From Rhinopomastus cyanomelas (Eukaryota > Chordata > Aves > Bucerotiformes > Rhinopomastidae), in assembly GCA_013400115.1 (NCBI GenBank), contig VXBP01009025.1:23491-87490 (forward strand): a stretch of DNA of 64,000 nucleotides, read 5' to 3'. Below the pieces are notes generated by a model. It worked only from the letters and a program-made list of their open reading frames with translations. It searched no databases and had not been told where the DNA came from. Shown one piece after another: positions 47,281 to 59,475 of the stretch. Each line of letters starts with the position of its first letter. The stretch's first letter is position 1. A program made the translations under genes and the position numbers.

Positions 47281-47945
47281 TGTGGGATGCAGGGCCCAGG
47301 CCAAACCTGTGTGAGTTAAGGAGCTAAGTTTTGTTCAGTTATATCTCAGTTCATGTATCTCAGTGACTTTCCTTCAGGCTCCTTATTTGGGGATAAGGAT
47401 TTCCTTGTTCCCTCTTCTTGGCACCCCCTCCCTCTTTTTGAGAGTTTGGTTTCAGTTTTGTTTCAGCCCGTAGCATTTTGCAGCTTCTCTGTCCCTGTGT
47501 GGCTCTCTGACCCTCTTCTGCTTCTCCTCCATCTTGCTGTCTCTCTCTCTCATCTTTCTCTCTCTCATCCTGGACTAGGCATAGGAAAATGCTTAAACTA
47601 AGCACAGACTAATATGCCTCTGTTCTTTTTATTTTACTGTCATCATCCATGGCTTTTTAGCATTTGTTCGAGTTAGGAGTAGCAGGTCTGGGTCGGGGAG
47701 GGGTGGACTCAAATGGATGAGGAAAACATTACCTTTTTTTTCTTATCCTCCCCCCCCTTTCTTGTTCTTTTTTCCATTTATTAAAATTTCTAATAAAGTT
47801 TAATGGTTTTTTGTTCCACTTTCCATAAGTGTGTTTATTAAATCTCTTTCCTCCCCTCACCGCATAGTGGGAGGAAAGAGATTTTCTTCTGCATGGTTGG
47901 GCAGAATATAATTTCTTCGGGCTATCCTGGTGCTAAACCATCACA
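47281..47945 (-). mobile_element. Candidate antisense solo LTR
   Basis: Read on the minus strand, the right edge begins TGTGATGGTTTAGCACCAGG, which resembles the TGTCATGGTTTA-type start of many avian ERV LTRs. An A-rich block with TTTAATAAATG follows near 47780, and a TG...CA-compatible far end (CATCCCACA) lies at 47281. It contains CT-rich tracts (47535-47567) and a C-run. No target duplication was found, so the far boundary is uncertain. No retroviral coding sequence adjoins it. Confidence 0.4.
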
Positions 47946-48555
47946 AGCTGGCTTTTCTTAAAAACAATTTTTATCTTGTTGCCATACACTTCTAATAAAG
48001 AATTTGGCTGATGACTGGGATTTCAAAGTAGCAGAGTCTGAAAGCTAATATAAATAATTTTGTTTCAAAAAAAATTACTCTGTGCTCCCGGTTGATTGTG
48101 AACATGCTTCTGTGTTCTTGCACAAACTAGCTGCTGGTCAACTTGTTTCATGTTGACAGGCTGATCTGACAAAGTCCATCAATCAACAATAAAAATGTGG
48201 AGATCAAGCAGAGGAGGATTAATAGCACAAAGATGTGGTGTGCTACAGAGTACAATAGGCAAGGAAAATCTCTGTTTTCCTGCCACATGGTGATGAATGC
48301 TAATGATTACCATGAATAGAAGAATTCAATCACTTTATATGCAGCTCCGATATAAAACTGTGCATTCAGATCTTTGGAGTAAGACACAAGCAACTGACAG
48401 TAGTTTCATCCCTAGCACTGTTAATTCTACACCATAGAAGATGTTGTTCTGTATTTTCAGTTGGATTCTTTCTTCCCTGGTCAATGAGCACTATAGCACT
48501 GTATACTGGAGATCTTTACTAAGTACAAATTCCAGTAGTTTATTGCAGCTAGTTT
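47946..48555. other. Unannotated AT-rich DNA
   Basis: Nothing recognised. Confidence 0.5.
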
Positions 48556-48758
48556 GAGGAGTAGCTTCATGTTGAGGGTGATGGAGCACTGTAATGGGCT
48601 GCTCAGATAGGTTGTGGAGTCTCCTTCTCTGGAGATGTTTAGAGCCTGCCTGGATATGGTCCTGTGCTACTGGATCTAGATGATCCTGCTCTGGCCAGGG
48701 GAGTGGACCATGTGATCTTTCAAGGTCCCTTCCAATCCCAATGTTCTGTGATTCTGTG
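48556..48758 (+). mobile_element. CR1 family A-like, short
   Basis: It covers GTTGAGGGTGATGGAGCACT through GTTTAGAGCCTGCCTGGATA, the stop TAG in GATCTAGATGATCC, the 3' UTR and octamers TTCTGTGATTCTGTG ending at 48758. Somewhat diverged from the best family A copies. Confidence 0.9.
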
Positions 48759-48914
48759 AAGATCCCCCTGTCAATCTTCTACTTTTCCTAGGTATGGTGT
48801 TTTGCCTTTGGGGTGAATAAAGGCTATTGCACCTAAAGAAGTAAATTCCTTATTTATACTAAGTTCCTGCAACCCTCCAGAGACTGGGAAGAACACCAAA
48901 GACACAACATGCTG

Positions 48915-49375
48915 GGAGTTTTGTGTCATCAGCAAACTTGCTGGCAGTGCACCCTAATCCCTCACCCAACTCATCAATGAATAGATTGAACAGGACTGGT
49001 CCCAGAACTGACCCTATGGAACCTCCTATGTTCCAGCTTACAACCATTGCCCCTTATCCTATCACTACATGACACTGAGAAGATCCTGGCTCGATCCTCC
49101 TGACACCCCTCAAATATTTATAGACATTGATGTGTTCACCCCTCAGNCTGATATCCACCAGGACCCCCATGTCTCTTTCTCCTACACTGCTCTCCAACAG
49201 CTCCGTCCCCACCCTATACAGTTACCTGGAGTTGTTCCCGCCTAGATGCCAGAGTCTACACTTGCCCTTGTTATACTTCATTAAATTTCTCTCTGCCCAG
49301 CTCTCCAGCCTGTCCAGGTCTTACTGACAGGCAGCACAGTTTGCAGGGTTGTCAGCGACACCACCCAGCTTTGTG
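48915..49375 (-). mobile_element. CR1 ORF2, pieces out of order
   Basis: Three antisense pieces lie side by side. Piece 1 (48915-49019) is the FADDTKL region and upstream SVLGPVLFNLFIDE block. Piece 2 (49020-49146) is the C-terminal KLEHRRF region. Piece 3 (49148-49375) runs from the region upstream of that (LLESSVGE.., HLGRNN..-type, ESWAERNLMKY) up to the DDTK segment. Pieces 2 and 3 are in normal order with an internal gap marked by N at 49147. Piece 1, which should follow piece 3, is placed before piece 2. No octamer tail is present. Confidence 0.85.
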
Positions 49376-51683
49376 TCATCACTTATGACTCATTTTTTGC
49401 AAATAGATTTCAGCACGTAGTGTTCGTTAAAACTATTTTGTCACTAGAATACAAGATCAGATGGTAAATAGAACTGAAAGTGAATAAAAAAATGTGTTTT
49501 TATTTCACATTAGAAGACTGGTGTGTGTAATAGCTGTGTACCAGAAACATCAGTGAATTGTGATTTGATGAAAGTCAATCTCTTTCACAGGACCTTATTT
49601 GCACATAAAAAAAGGGATTCTCACAAAGTTACAATGATCAGGCTCCAACTGATCATAGAATAAAAATGTGATCTCTATAAAGCTTTGTATCTCAAATCCT
49701 TCACAAGAAGGTTCACTTTAGTCATTTTTGCAGCTGATGAGATGGTTCAATATATTAATTGTAAAAGTAATAAAGGAGATGGCTTGTCCGGATAGAGTTT
49801 TCTGCTTTTCAAGCATTTAGAAACCAATGTAATGAATTATATAGAAATTTTATTTATCCCTGTAAATATGTTATCTTCAGACTGGGATCACAGTAGTTTG
49901 TTCTTGGTACATGGCTGGAAAAAATCTACTGATAACACAAGAAAAAAGAAACTGAAGGTTTGGTTTGACTCTTCTGAGCTCATCTTTTGTGTTGCAGTAT
50001 GTGGCAGTGCAATTTAACATGACCGATGCCATATTTAATTTTATTCTTGATGAATAACTGCAAACTTGTCATTCAGAAGTTGTGCTAAACTTTGGGGATA
50101 GGTAGATCATGTGGCTGACAAATCCTTCCTTGTGTAGAAAGAAAAATTTGCCTTAATGTTCTATCCACACACTTCTAACATAACAGTGAAAGAAAATCAG
50201 ATTAGAAGGAAAGCTGACTTTGTTCTCAATATTATTTTTATTTCTCAATATAGTCAAAACTTGTTTTTCTTAGGAAGATGCAGAGAAACATATTGTGGAG
50301 ACTTTTCATGCCAAGATGAAAACTTAACCATCTCTTTACATCAGTCTAGGCTGGACCAATTGTGCCAGGTTCGATTCTAAAAGGAGGGTAGTACATTTTT
50401 GAAAGAATTTATAATCTAAATAGAGCTGAATGAACACTACAGGTGGTAGGCAAATGCAGTAGACGTTGAAAAAGCTATTTTACAGTGAGTGGTAGACCAA
50501 AAAGTGACTTATTTTGTCAAGACTGCATCTTGGAGTTTTTACCAACTTGAAAATATTTAACTCCAAGAAGTCTGTGATTTCTTTGGGGGAAAGAATGTTA
50601 TAAGCAAAAAGCGAAGAAATCAGAATGACTTCTAAGATGGTCATTGATGACTGGCTTGAGCTAGAGATGCACAACCTTGCACCTTGAGATGTACCTTTAA
50701 AAAAATTCAGTCATATCCGTTGATGAATTCTCCAAGACTTTTACTATAATTTGATTTGTACCAATGTAGCACAAATTGGTTTTTTTACCTCTGTGTAAAC
50801 AAAGATCAGTGTAAAGCCACTACTACAAAGATTTATTCACAGCTACAGAATAGTTTATGTCTGACTAATTATATCTGCTAAAGACCACATTTCAATTGGT
50901 GCAAAGCTTGTGCAGACTGGCTGGGAGGCACTGTATCTGCAGTACCCCTTAGTTCTGAGAATTTACCAGTGGCATTCACAAAGGATGAGAGTACACATTT
51001 AAAAGCACATTGCTGAGACACTCCCTTAACATTGACAATGTCATTTCAGATGTCCTTAATGACTTTATAATTTGTTGTTGTTTGCTATTTCTCTCCTTCC
51101 TTGTGATGCCTCTGAGGCTTGTCAGAATAATAATCAGAAAAAAAGTCACACATGGTTCTGTGCCTGACAGTTGTCTAAAGAAGAACATTGAGAGGAAAGA
51201 GGGTTTGCCTAAAGAAATTAAAAGATATGTGAAGTTGCTTATCTAAAGTCCTAACTCAGTGAAACACAGATGAAAGCTCTCCATTTCAAGGACATCTATT
51301 CAGTTTTTTAAAATAATTCCTGTGATTGCCTGAGTGTATGTATCCTTGTAGAGAATCATTTTCTAAGTAAGTGAAAAGTTGGATTAGAAACAGTGTCATA
51401 GCTCACTAGAACAAAAATGAAAGTAAAATGTGCAAAACATTTTTGCGCTCTCTGTTCCTGTGGTATCCATGTTACTGGGGTTTTCTGGAGGTTTGTGATA
51501 ATAGTGGATTTTTATGGTCCTTTACCTTCATCTTGTCTAGTGTACAGCAGGTGAATTCACACTGGCTGGAGACTGGCATGAGATCACCTGTTGGGGAGAC
51601 AGGGAAGTTCCCTATAGCTCCCAGACTAGACCTGGATTTCTTTGATTTCTGCAGATTATTTTGTATCAGTGTCACATTAACAA
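49376..51683. other. Unannotated AT-rich DNA
   Basis: Nothing recognised. The plus-strand frame beginning at 51428 only reaches 154 codons because it runs on into antisense CR1. Confidence 0.5.
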
Positions 51684-51985
51684 GTCACAGAATCACAGAA
51701 TCACAGAATCACCGAACATTAGGTATTGAAAGGGACCTCAAAAAATCGTCCAGTCCAATCCCCCTGCCAGAGCAGGATCCCTTAGACCAAGTCACACAAG
51801 AACATACCCAGGCGGGTTTTGAATGTCTCCAGAGAAGGAGACTCCACGACCCCCAGGAAGTCAGTTCCAGTGCTCTGTCACCCTCGCTGTGAAGTTCCTT
51901 CTGATATTTATATGGAACCTCCTGTGTTCCAGCTTACACACCTTGCCCCTTGTCCTATCATTAGATGGCATTGAGAAGATTGCAC
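51684..51985 (-). mobile_element. CR1 family A, 5'-truncated
   Basis: Three CACAGAAT octamers at 51684-51711, then the family A 3' UTR with the TAA form of the ORF2 stop (CCCTTAGACC in antisense) and the antisense C-terminal coding region to about 51985. Several small indels. Confidence 0.94.
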
Positions 51986-54784
51986 TGTTATCTTGATTGT
52001 TTTCTAGGCTAGGACACCTCACAGTACTGAGTCAGGTTGTTTTTCTCTGGAGTTATCACTCACACCTCCTCTATTGCATGTGAAGTAGGATGGCTCAGGA
52101 ACACTCAATCTAGGAGGTCCACTGAGAGCCAGGGAGTGTAGAAGCAGAAACAATAGAGGCCTGTAGGTTATTAAAAGTATTAAGGGGACAAGAAAAAGAG
52201 AATTCTTAGTAAGAACACAGAAGAACTAAAATAAAAATAGTTGGGGTTGGTAGCTTTGTTTCAAACTGACAATAACACATGAGGAAAATAAAACTAATAT
52301 GCAAGATAGGGACTTTGGATGATGTGTACAGAATACTTAAGAGGGAAAAGACCATTAAATTATATTCTTACTTATGTAGTCGGAAGAATATAAAAATTAG
52401 TAGATGAGAGCTTGAAGTCAATTTTAAGAACCGTATTTCAGAAAAAACCTTTTTTTATATATTACATCTGTGGATACTAAATCATGTATTTCAAAAGTGT
52501 GTATCTCATACTTCAAGTCAATTAGGACTCTGAGGGACAGTAACTGAATGTGTTTCAAGCCCTGTATCTGTCCACTTATACTCAAAGCCTTGGGAAATAT
52601 TACTGTGGTCACTATCCCTATTCTTCAAAAGGATCAATATGCATCTTCATTTATTTGATCAATGATTTAGAGGTGAAAGTACAAGGGCATTTCATTTTTT
52701 TCATGCTGCTGCTGCAGTTGTTGCATAAGAAAGGTATCCTGCAGTAGGTACATGCATTATCTTTATGTTTGTCTACCAAAATCTCAACATACTTTCCTCT
52801 GTGTGTGTATTTTATACATACTTTCTAGGAGTTTTGTAAGGCTTAATTTTTTCTATTCTTTCTCTACTAGAAAGAAGTCTGTAATACAAAACTAGTGTCT
52901 TCGCAGTTCTTTATTTTTGTACATGTTGCTCCATTGTATCTCTGAAAAAAACAAATGAGTACATTGTTTTGTCCAACACAAGTGTTTTGGAATTCAGGCA
53001 TCTTGTCTGCTCATAAAAGGTTAGGAGATCTCTACAATCAGACCACCACCAAATCCCAGGTTTTTATTCCAATAGATAAAACAGCAAAGTTGGAAGACAC
53101 CTATATGACCATTCAATCCAACTGCCTGACCATTCCCTTCTTCATTTTCAAGGTTAATAATTGCACTTTTTGCAGTTACTCTGTTCAAAAGGAGACACAC
53201 AATAAATTTTCTCCAAGAATTCCATTTAGTGGGAGGTGCATGAGTATTTAGACTCTTCAGAAATGCCCTCCTGTACATGGCTGCTGCTCCCAAACTCATG
53301 AGAGGAAAATAGCCATGTAGACTAAGCACTAAGAGTGAACAAACTGGGCTAGAGCCGAGGAGTTAATAATCTAAAGAAGAAGTGAAGGGGAAGAATGTTT
53401 ATTATTCAGTTAAATAAGTAGAAAAGCTTTATTTAAGATCTGCCATAGCTTTAAGGACTTTTATGATGAGGGAATGCATGGCTTATCCAGTGCTCTGACA
53501 GAAGCCTATTGTGGTGGTTTTATTCCTTGTCACTGGCTTCTGGGTCTGATTGCAGTGTTCAAGCAACAAATAACTTTTAAAATTATTGTATTGACTAAAA
53601 CAGAGATTACTTATTCTTTACATTTGTATTCTTTAAAAAAGAAAATTTAGCTTTTAATTGATTTCCTGCCCAGAATGAGGGAAAGCAAAGCCCTGCCAAA
53701 ATCATCCCTTGTTAATCATCAGTTTCAGTGCTAGCTATTAGGACAAAACCTTTCAGACAAGGTGTTTGCAAGACCTTTGGTTGTTGATTTGGTAAGCTCT
53801 ATATAATTTTAGACAGTTAAATCAGGTCACAGTCATGGTGTTTTATATATAAGACGCCCTCCTATCTCAAGGATCCCTTGGCATAATTGCAGGGAGCACT
53901 GAGATAAAATTATTCCCTTACAGCAGTCATTTGGCAGATAAATAACTGTTGGTTACTGGTGACAGCAGCATAGTGCAGTGGTGCCAGGTGTTTCTCTTGC
54001 TTTTCAAGCTAGACTGTCTTGCTTAACTGCTGCTCAGTCCTCCTGTGTGCTGTCTTCTCCTGGCTTACTGTCCACTCTTCTTCACGTCTGACACAAGGAT
54101 ATATTTCTAGAGCTGGCTGCTGCACTGCCATGCATGGGTGAAACTGAGCCCAGAGTGATTGTGCAGCATAAGGCAGAAGATGGTGATTTGGGTGCTGCTT
54201 TGAGCAGGGGGTACAGTGCCATAGCAGCAGTGCTGAGGGAGCTCCCCTGCATGCAGCTGCACAGAGACTGGACTTAACTCTGTGTTCACTGCACTTCTCA
54301 AAGAGCAATATTTGCTCATTTAAGGAGAGACACGCAGCTCTGTTTGAAATCACCTAGTACAACTGGACTTTTGTGATACAAAAAGGATCATTATATTTTC
54401 TTAAATGTGTTACTTTGGGGGCAGATTGAAAGGAGGAGGTGGAATTTAGCAGCAAGGACCTGGCAGTAGGATGAAAATGAATTTTTTATTTCAGTAAAAT
54501 CTAATTTGTGGTGCAAGAGCTTAGCTCCTTGCTTGACTATATTGCTTAAGAGCACAGGAACTGCCATATTGCATCAAATGAGTTATTTGTCTACCACAGC
54601 ACGCTCTTGCCAGCAGTGACTGACAGAAGGCAGTGAGAGGAGCCTGTAAGGAGGCCAAAGTGAGAAACACTGATTTTCAGGAAACAATTCTTTCTCTATC
54701 CTGATTTTCTTTTGCTTTTATCCTAATGAAATAGATTTTAAAAAAAAAAGCCCTAAAGCCGTCATCCATTTTCCCTTTTGAAAA
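51986..54784. other. Mostly unannotated DNA
   Basis: Apart from a possible old CR1 tip at 53076-53140, nothing is recognised. The slightly GC-richer 54000-54350 part has open minus-strand frames without motifs. Confidence 0.45.
53076..53140 (-). mobile_element. Possible very old CR1 3' end
   Basis: AACAGCAAAGTTGGAAGACACC and CATTCAATCCAACTGCCTGACC follow the rhythm of an antisense CR1 3' UTR but lack octamers. Confidence 0.4.
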
Positions 54785-54920
54785 TTCATGAATTCATTTA
54801 GGTTGGAAAAGACCTTTAAGAACATGAAGGCCAACTGTTAAAGTAGTCGTTCCAAGCCCACCCATAAACCATGTCCCTAAGCTCTGTATCTACATGACTT
54901 TAAAAAATGTCCAGGGATAA
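54785..54920 (-). mobile_element. CR1 family D (old), 3' end
   Basis: AATTCATTTAGGTTGGAAAA, then CCAAGCCCACCCATAAACC, ATGTCCCTAAGCTCTGTATC and TCCAGGGAT: the 3' UTR style of family D with a decayed tail. Confidence 0.82.
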
Positions 54921-55977
54921 CATGTCATTTAAAACTAAATAAACAGCTTAAATAAGAAGGTAACAGGGAAGAAAAGTGTCCAGCTGCATTGTAATGTGTG
55001 TCTAATGCATAGTTTATCACAACAAGCAAATACTGCGTCTACCTCCTGCCTTCTAGCCAACACTCGCTTCCTACTGACTTTCTCCACAGTTGGCAAATGT
55101 GTGTGTGCTTCAGTGATCTTTAAAGATAGATTCTGCTTCCCCTACATTTCCAACGGGGAATGCCTCCAGGAATACTCAATAATGTGCCCAAATCTGGAGA
55201 CTGTAGGTAGTCATAAATACCAAATAGCAGAGGCTTTCCATCAACAGTGCTGTACTACGTATGTTGATGATGACAAAATGCTTATAACTGAAGAAAAATA
55301 TATTTCTTTTGCAGGGTGTTTATCTTCACTGTAGTCATCCTTTATTATCACATTTCCAAGTTCTTAGGATACCAAGGAAATAATTAATAGAAGACAAGAT
55401 TGAGACTAAATAACAAAAAAAAAAAAAAAGGGAGCAAGCATCTAATTTTTCACGAAAAAAGGCACACAAGACTCACTTGTGACTGTGGAAAAAAAATTTT
55501 AATACATCTCTGTGTAAAGGAATAGGGTCTCTGAATAGTAGCAACAGCTGATACACTGATTCTGGTGAAAACACATATCCAGCAATGCATTAAGATAAGG
55601 AAATATTTTCTAGCTGTTATGGTGAGAAGTAACCAACCCTTCTCCTTTCCAAATGGAAAGCTGTTTTGGTGACCCCCATTCTATCCATTGCATCTTGACC
55701 ATGCTATTTGTATTGGGACCAGAACTGGAGCTCTAACACTTGAGTCACTGATGATAATTTTGAGTCAATGATGTCTTGAGTCACTCAGAAAACTAAATGA
55801 AAGCAAATTATTTAATGTGTCATCTTTCTGTGGGTGGTCACTCCACTTATAGGTGGCATCCTGTTTCCACACATATGCTATTCTTCTTTGTTGCAACCAG
55901 TCTCTGTATTTTATGTGTTGGTAGCTACCAAAGCATTTTCTCTTGTAGACCATAGCTAGAGAGTTGTAATCATTACT
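54921..55977. other. Unannotated DNA with a cysteine-rich open frame
   Basis: The plus-strand frame 54996-55334 (112 codons) contains about ten cysteines and has a splice-acceptor-like string (CTTTCTCCACAG) at about 55080-55091. I recognise no domain, so it is not called a gene. An A15 run lies at 55415-55429. Confidence 0.4.
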
Positions 55978-56092
55978 ATCATAGGATCATAGGTTCATAG
56001 GATGTTAGGGGTTGGAAGGGACCCAAGAGATCATCAAGTCCAACCCCCCTGCCGGCGCAGGACAAAACTATCTAACACAGATCACAGTGGAA
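55978..56092 (-). mobile_element. CR1 3' end, another subfamily
   Basis: Imperfect octamers (CATAGGATCATAGGTTCATAGG) at 55980-56002, then GGGGTTGGAAGGGACCCAAG and a GCCGGCGCAGG segment. Only the 3' UTR remains. Confidence 0.85.
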
Positions 56093-56984
56093 CTATCAGT
56101 TTTCATGACACCATGAAACATAGTGGGATTTTAGGTAGGACATGATTAGTGAAGACATTGATCGAATGATTGAAAAGGATGAGGTAAACACAAGTAGAGA
56201 TGAGGGACATGACTGAAAGATCACATGCACAAATAGCTGGTGAAGAAAGAAGCAAAGAATATAACAGGGACAAGCAACTCTAAGGCAGAAAAATACAGCA
56301 CCAGCAATGACTTGCATTCTTGCAGCATCTCTCATCCAGAACTGTCTTCAGATATGACAGAGATCTCATTATTCATCCCTCCAAAGCAATCACCTTCCAG
56401 GTGAAGGTGAGAAAAACGGATTAGAAAGATACGGAGATGAAAAATTCCTGAATTCTGGGGAAAGAGAGACAGAATATGCAAACCCAGTCTTCAAGCATGT
56501 TTTACAAGACATCCTATTCAATTACAGGTCATGGCCCTGCACCGAAACATGCACATTACGTTATAACTTATAATGTGCCTGTGACATCTCGTAGAACAAA
56601 GAGTTGACTGTCTCAGCTACAACTAAACTGAAAGATCTATCTTTCTCTGAACTGCATTTTTGAGACAGTTGTGCCACATGCAGGCATTGTCTCCTGATCA
56701 TGTCCAAGTTGCCCCAGGAAATAGTTGCAAGGGAAATGTGATCTCCAACCAATCCCTGTTTTGGACACATTGGGCACACTGCATAGGAAATCCACAAGTC
56801 ACTTCAAACAATTATATACTGTCATTTACAGTTGAGAACTTAAAACATTGTGTTGCTCTCTTTTGAGAGTACTCTTTTGAGAGCAACACTGATTCCTGCC
56901 CTTTGTTTCCAAACAAGCTGAGAGACTTGTGAACTGGAATTGTTAAAGCAGGTTCTTCACATTGTAAGAGCAGGGTCTTTCCTG
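56093..56984. other. Unannotated DNA with a near-palindrome
   Basis: No element recognised. It includes the 38-bp near-palindrome at 56851-56888. Confidence 0.45.
56851..56888. repeat. 38-bp near-perfect palindrome
   Basis: The outer arms TGTTGCTCTC and GAGAGCAACA are exact reverse complements and the centre is GAGTACTC. The only breaks are two TTTT segments facing each other, so CTCTTTTGAGAG also appears as a direct repeat. Confidence 0.85.
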
Positions 56985-58078
56985 TCCATAGAATCATTAC
57001 AGATTGGAAGGGACCTCGAAAGATCATCTAGTCCAATCCTCCTGCCACAGCAGGATCACGTAGATCAAGTCACACAGGAACACATCCAGGTGGGTCTTAA
57101 ACGTCTTAAGTGAAAGAGACTCCATAACCTCCCTGGGCAGCCTGTTTCAGTGCTCCGTCACCCTCACTGGGAAGAAGTTCCTTTACTTATTAATGTGGAA
57201 CCTCCTATGTTCCATCTTACAACCATTGCCCCTCATCCTATCATTAGATGACATTGAGAAGAACCTGGCTCCATCTTCCCAACACCCACTCTTCACATAT
57301 TTACAGACGTTATTGAGGTCAACCCTCAGTCTCCTCTTCTCCAAGCTAAAGAGATCCAGCTCCCTCAGCCTCTCCTTGTAAGGGAGGAGCTCCACCTCCT
57401 TTATTATTGTTGTTGCCCTACGCTGGACTCCCTCCAGCAGCTCCACATCCCTCTTGAACTGAGGGGCCCAGAACTGGGGACAATACTCCAGATGTGGTCT
57501 CACCAGGGCAGAGTAGAGGGGGAGAAGAACCTCTCTTGATCTGCTAACCATCCCGCTTCTGCTCTACCCCAAGATGCTATTGACCTTCTTGGCCACAAGA
57601 GCAAACTGCTGGCTCATAGTCATCCTGCTGTCCACCAGGACACCCAGGTCCCTCTCTCCTACACTAGTCTCCAACAGCTCAGTCCCCAACCTATACTGGT
57701 ACCTGGGGTTGTTCTTGCCCAGATGCAAGACTCTACACTTACCCTTGTTATATTTCATGAAATTTTTCTCAGTCCAGCTCTCCAGCCTGTCCAGATCTTG
57801 CTGAATGGCAGCACAGTCTGTGGGGGTGTCGGCAACACCACCCAGCTTTGTGTCATCAGCAAACTTGCTGACAGTGCATGTTAATCCCTCATACAAGTCA
57901 TCAATGAATAGATTGAACAGGACCGGTCCCAGCACCGACCGCTGGGCACCCCCCTAGATACAGGCCTCCAACTAGACTCTGTCCCACTGACCACTACTCT
58001 CTGACTTCTACCCTGCAGCCAGTTCACGATCCACCTCACTACCTCAGATTTAAACCTGTCCATCCACAGGTTTAAATC
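56985..58078 (-). mobile_element. CR1 family A, longest copy (about 1.1 kb)
   Basis: It runs from a single decayed octamer region (CATAGAATCATTACAG) through a well-preserved 3' UTR and antisense ORF2 to the 5' truncation near 58078. Few frameshifts; the wording is the best guide in the window to the family A ORF2 sequence. The ORF2 stop is TAC (57060-57062), the same stop-loss as at 25720 and 59798. Confidence 0.95.
57183..58063 (-). pseudogene. CR1 ORF2 remnant with intact FADD motif
   Basis: Three minus-strand frames tile the polymerase and C-terminal region. 58063-57881 holds SEVVRWIVNWLQGRSQRVVV and SSWRPVSRGVP. 57935-57564 holds VLGPVLFNLFIDD, FADDTKLGGVADT (active-site Asp pair at 57852-57863), AAIQQDLDRLESW and SQQFALVAKKVN. 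57551-57183 holds SRSREVLLPLYSALVRPHL, EYCPQFWAPQFKRD and CKMEHRRFHINK. Frame changes near 57900 and 57555 separate them. The endonuclease, ORF1 and the 5' part of the polymerase are lost, so the element is dead despite the good active site. Confidence 0.92.
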
Positions 58079-59475
58079 ATTGCAGGTGTCACAAGATGCT
58101 TGATGACAGAATTACAGATATAGTCAGTCCAGTCTGAAACCAGAAATGTGATCATATTGTCATATAGACATTCATAGCCTCAACTCCTGAATGCAGGCAG
58201 GAGGACTCCTTTTCTGTCTCCTCTGGATATGATTCACATATCTGGAGTGTAGACTTATAATTTGATACCACTAAGTCAAAGCCATTTTAGACTGTAAGAC
58301 AAAGAGACTATTGCAGATCAGGGAATGGCACTCCAGCATATCACTGAATTTAATAAATCAATTAAGAGCCCTGGCAGTTTAATGCATGCTGAGCTGCACA
58401 GTGTTGCGTGCAGCAGTGCCTTTGCCACATAGTGGCTTGAGAAGGGACAAACATTTCAGTTTTGTATTCATGTGCAGTCTGCTGGGTGCATGCAGGCTGC
58501 TGCACAAATGCTCTCCAAGCTGCTGCACAGCCCTGCCTGGATGCTGACTGATGACACCTGGCACATCACAGTTTTAGACAGAGTCATTTTAACCTTTTGA
58601 CTCTTCTGTATAGAGTCTCCTTTCATGGTGCCTCAGGCACCAGAGGATTTGAATCTTCTCTGTCTCCGTGCTGTGTCATTCTGCCGTGATTCTTCCATAA
58701 TCAGGATATTCTGGTTCATAATTCAGTGTAAAGCAGCAGAAGCTGCACAGTTCTCACACATCTCTGTCAACTGATGCATGAAATACAGAAGCATGCAAAC
58801 CCAGGAGATACATCCATCCACATCCTTTGTACCTGAGAAAAGCAAATACCTGTTACCTACTGATTTATTTAGAACTCTATCTGGTGTCTCACAAATTCTC
58901 GTTCATTAACTCAGATTAAGACACTCAGACTTGTGGTTTCTGTTTGTGTAGCTTCATACTTGGCTTCACAGCCTGCAATTTTTTTGGTTGAGAGGCAGGG
59001 AAAACATTCTGGTTCTGTCTTCTGGTTCTGTGACTTATTCTCCTTATCTCTAATTTTGTATTGATAATGCTTCATCTGAGCAGGCATTCTATATCCTTAC
59101 ATACCTACTGATATTATGTGTGTGTTTCAGTGTTTAACTAAGAAGTTCTGTGACAAACTGTTTCATTTTCTGTTGATTGGAAAAAAAATCTGTAAAAATA
59201 CTTTAAAGTGTTTATACTCTAAAATACTTACCTGTTTCTTAGAACAGTAAAACTTAATCTTTGAGGTTATCTTACAAAAAAATTCAGTTCATTGCAATGC
59301 TCAGCAGAGATATTTATATCAAGGTTTAAAGTGTGACTTAATGAAATTCTCCAGACATCAGTGAAATGACAACTCTGGTTGTAGGAAGATAAATGATCTC
59401 TGTTTCATTAGAAATTACTGTTGACACACTGAGCAAACACAAGTGTTATATGTCTGTATGAAGCAAGGTTCTATT
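58079..59475. other. Unannotated DNA
   Basis: Nothing recognised. Confidence 0.5.

Noticed and set aside
51428..51892. 154-codon plus-strand open frame
   Set aside because: Its second half is antisense CR1 3' UTR and coding sequence; the first half has no recognisable motif or start context.
53512..53560. TGTGGTGGTTTTATTCC as an LTR start
   Set aside because: Nothing downstream resembles an LTR promoter or polyA signal.
54009..54353. 114-codon minus-strand open frame in GC-richer DNA
   Set aside because: A second frame is open over the same bases and no motif is visible.
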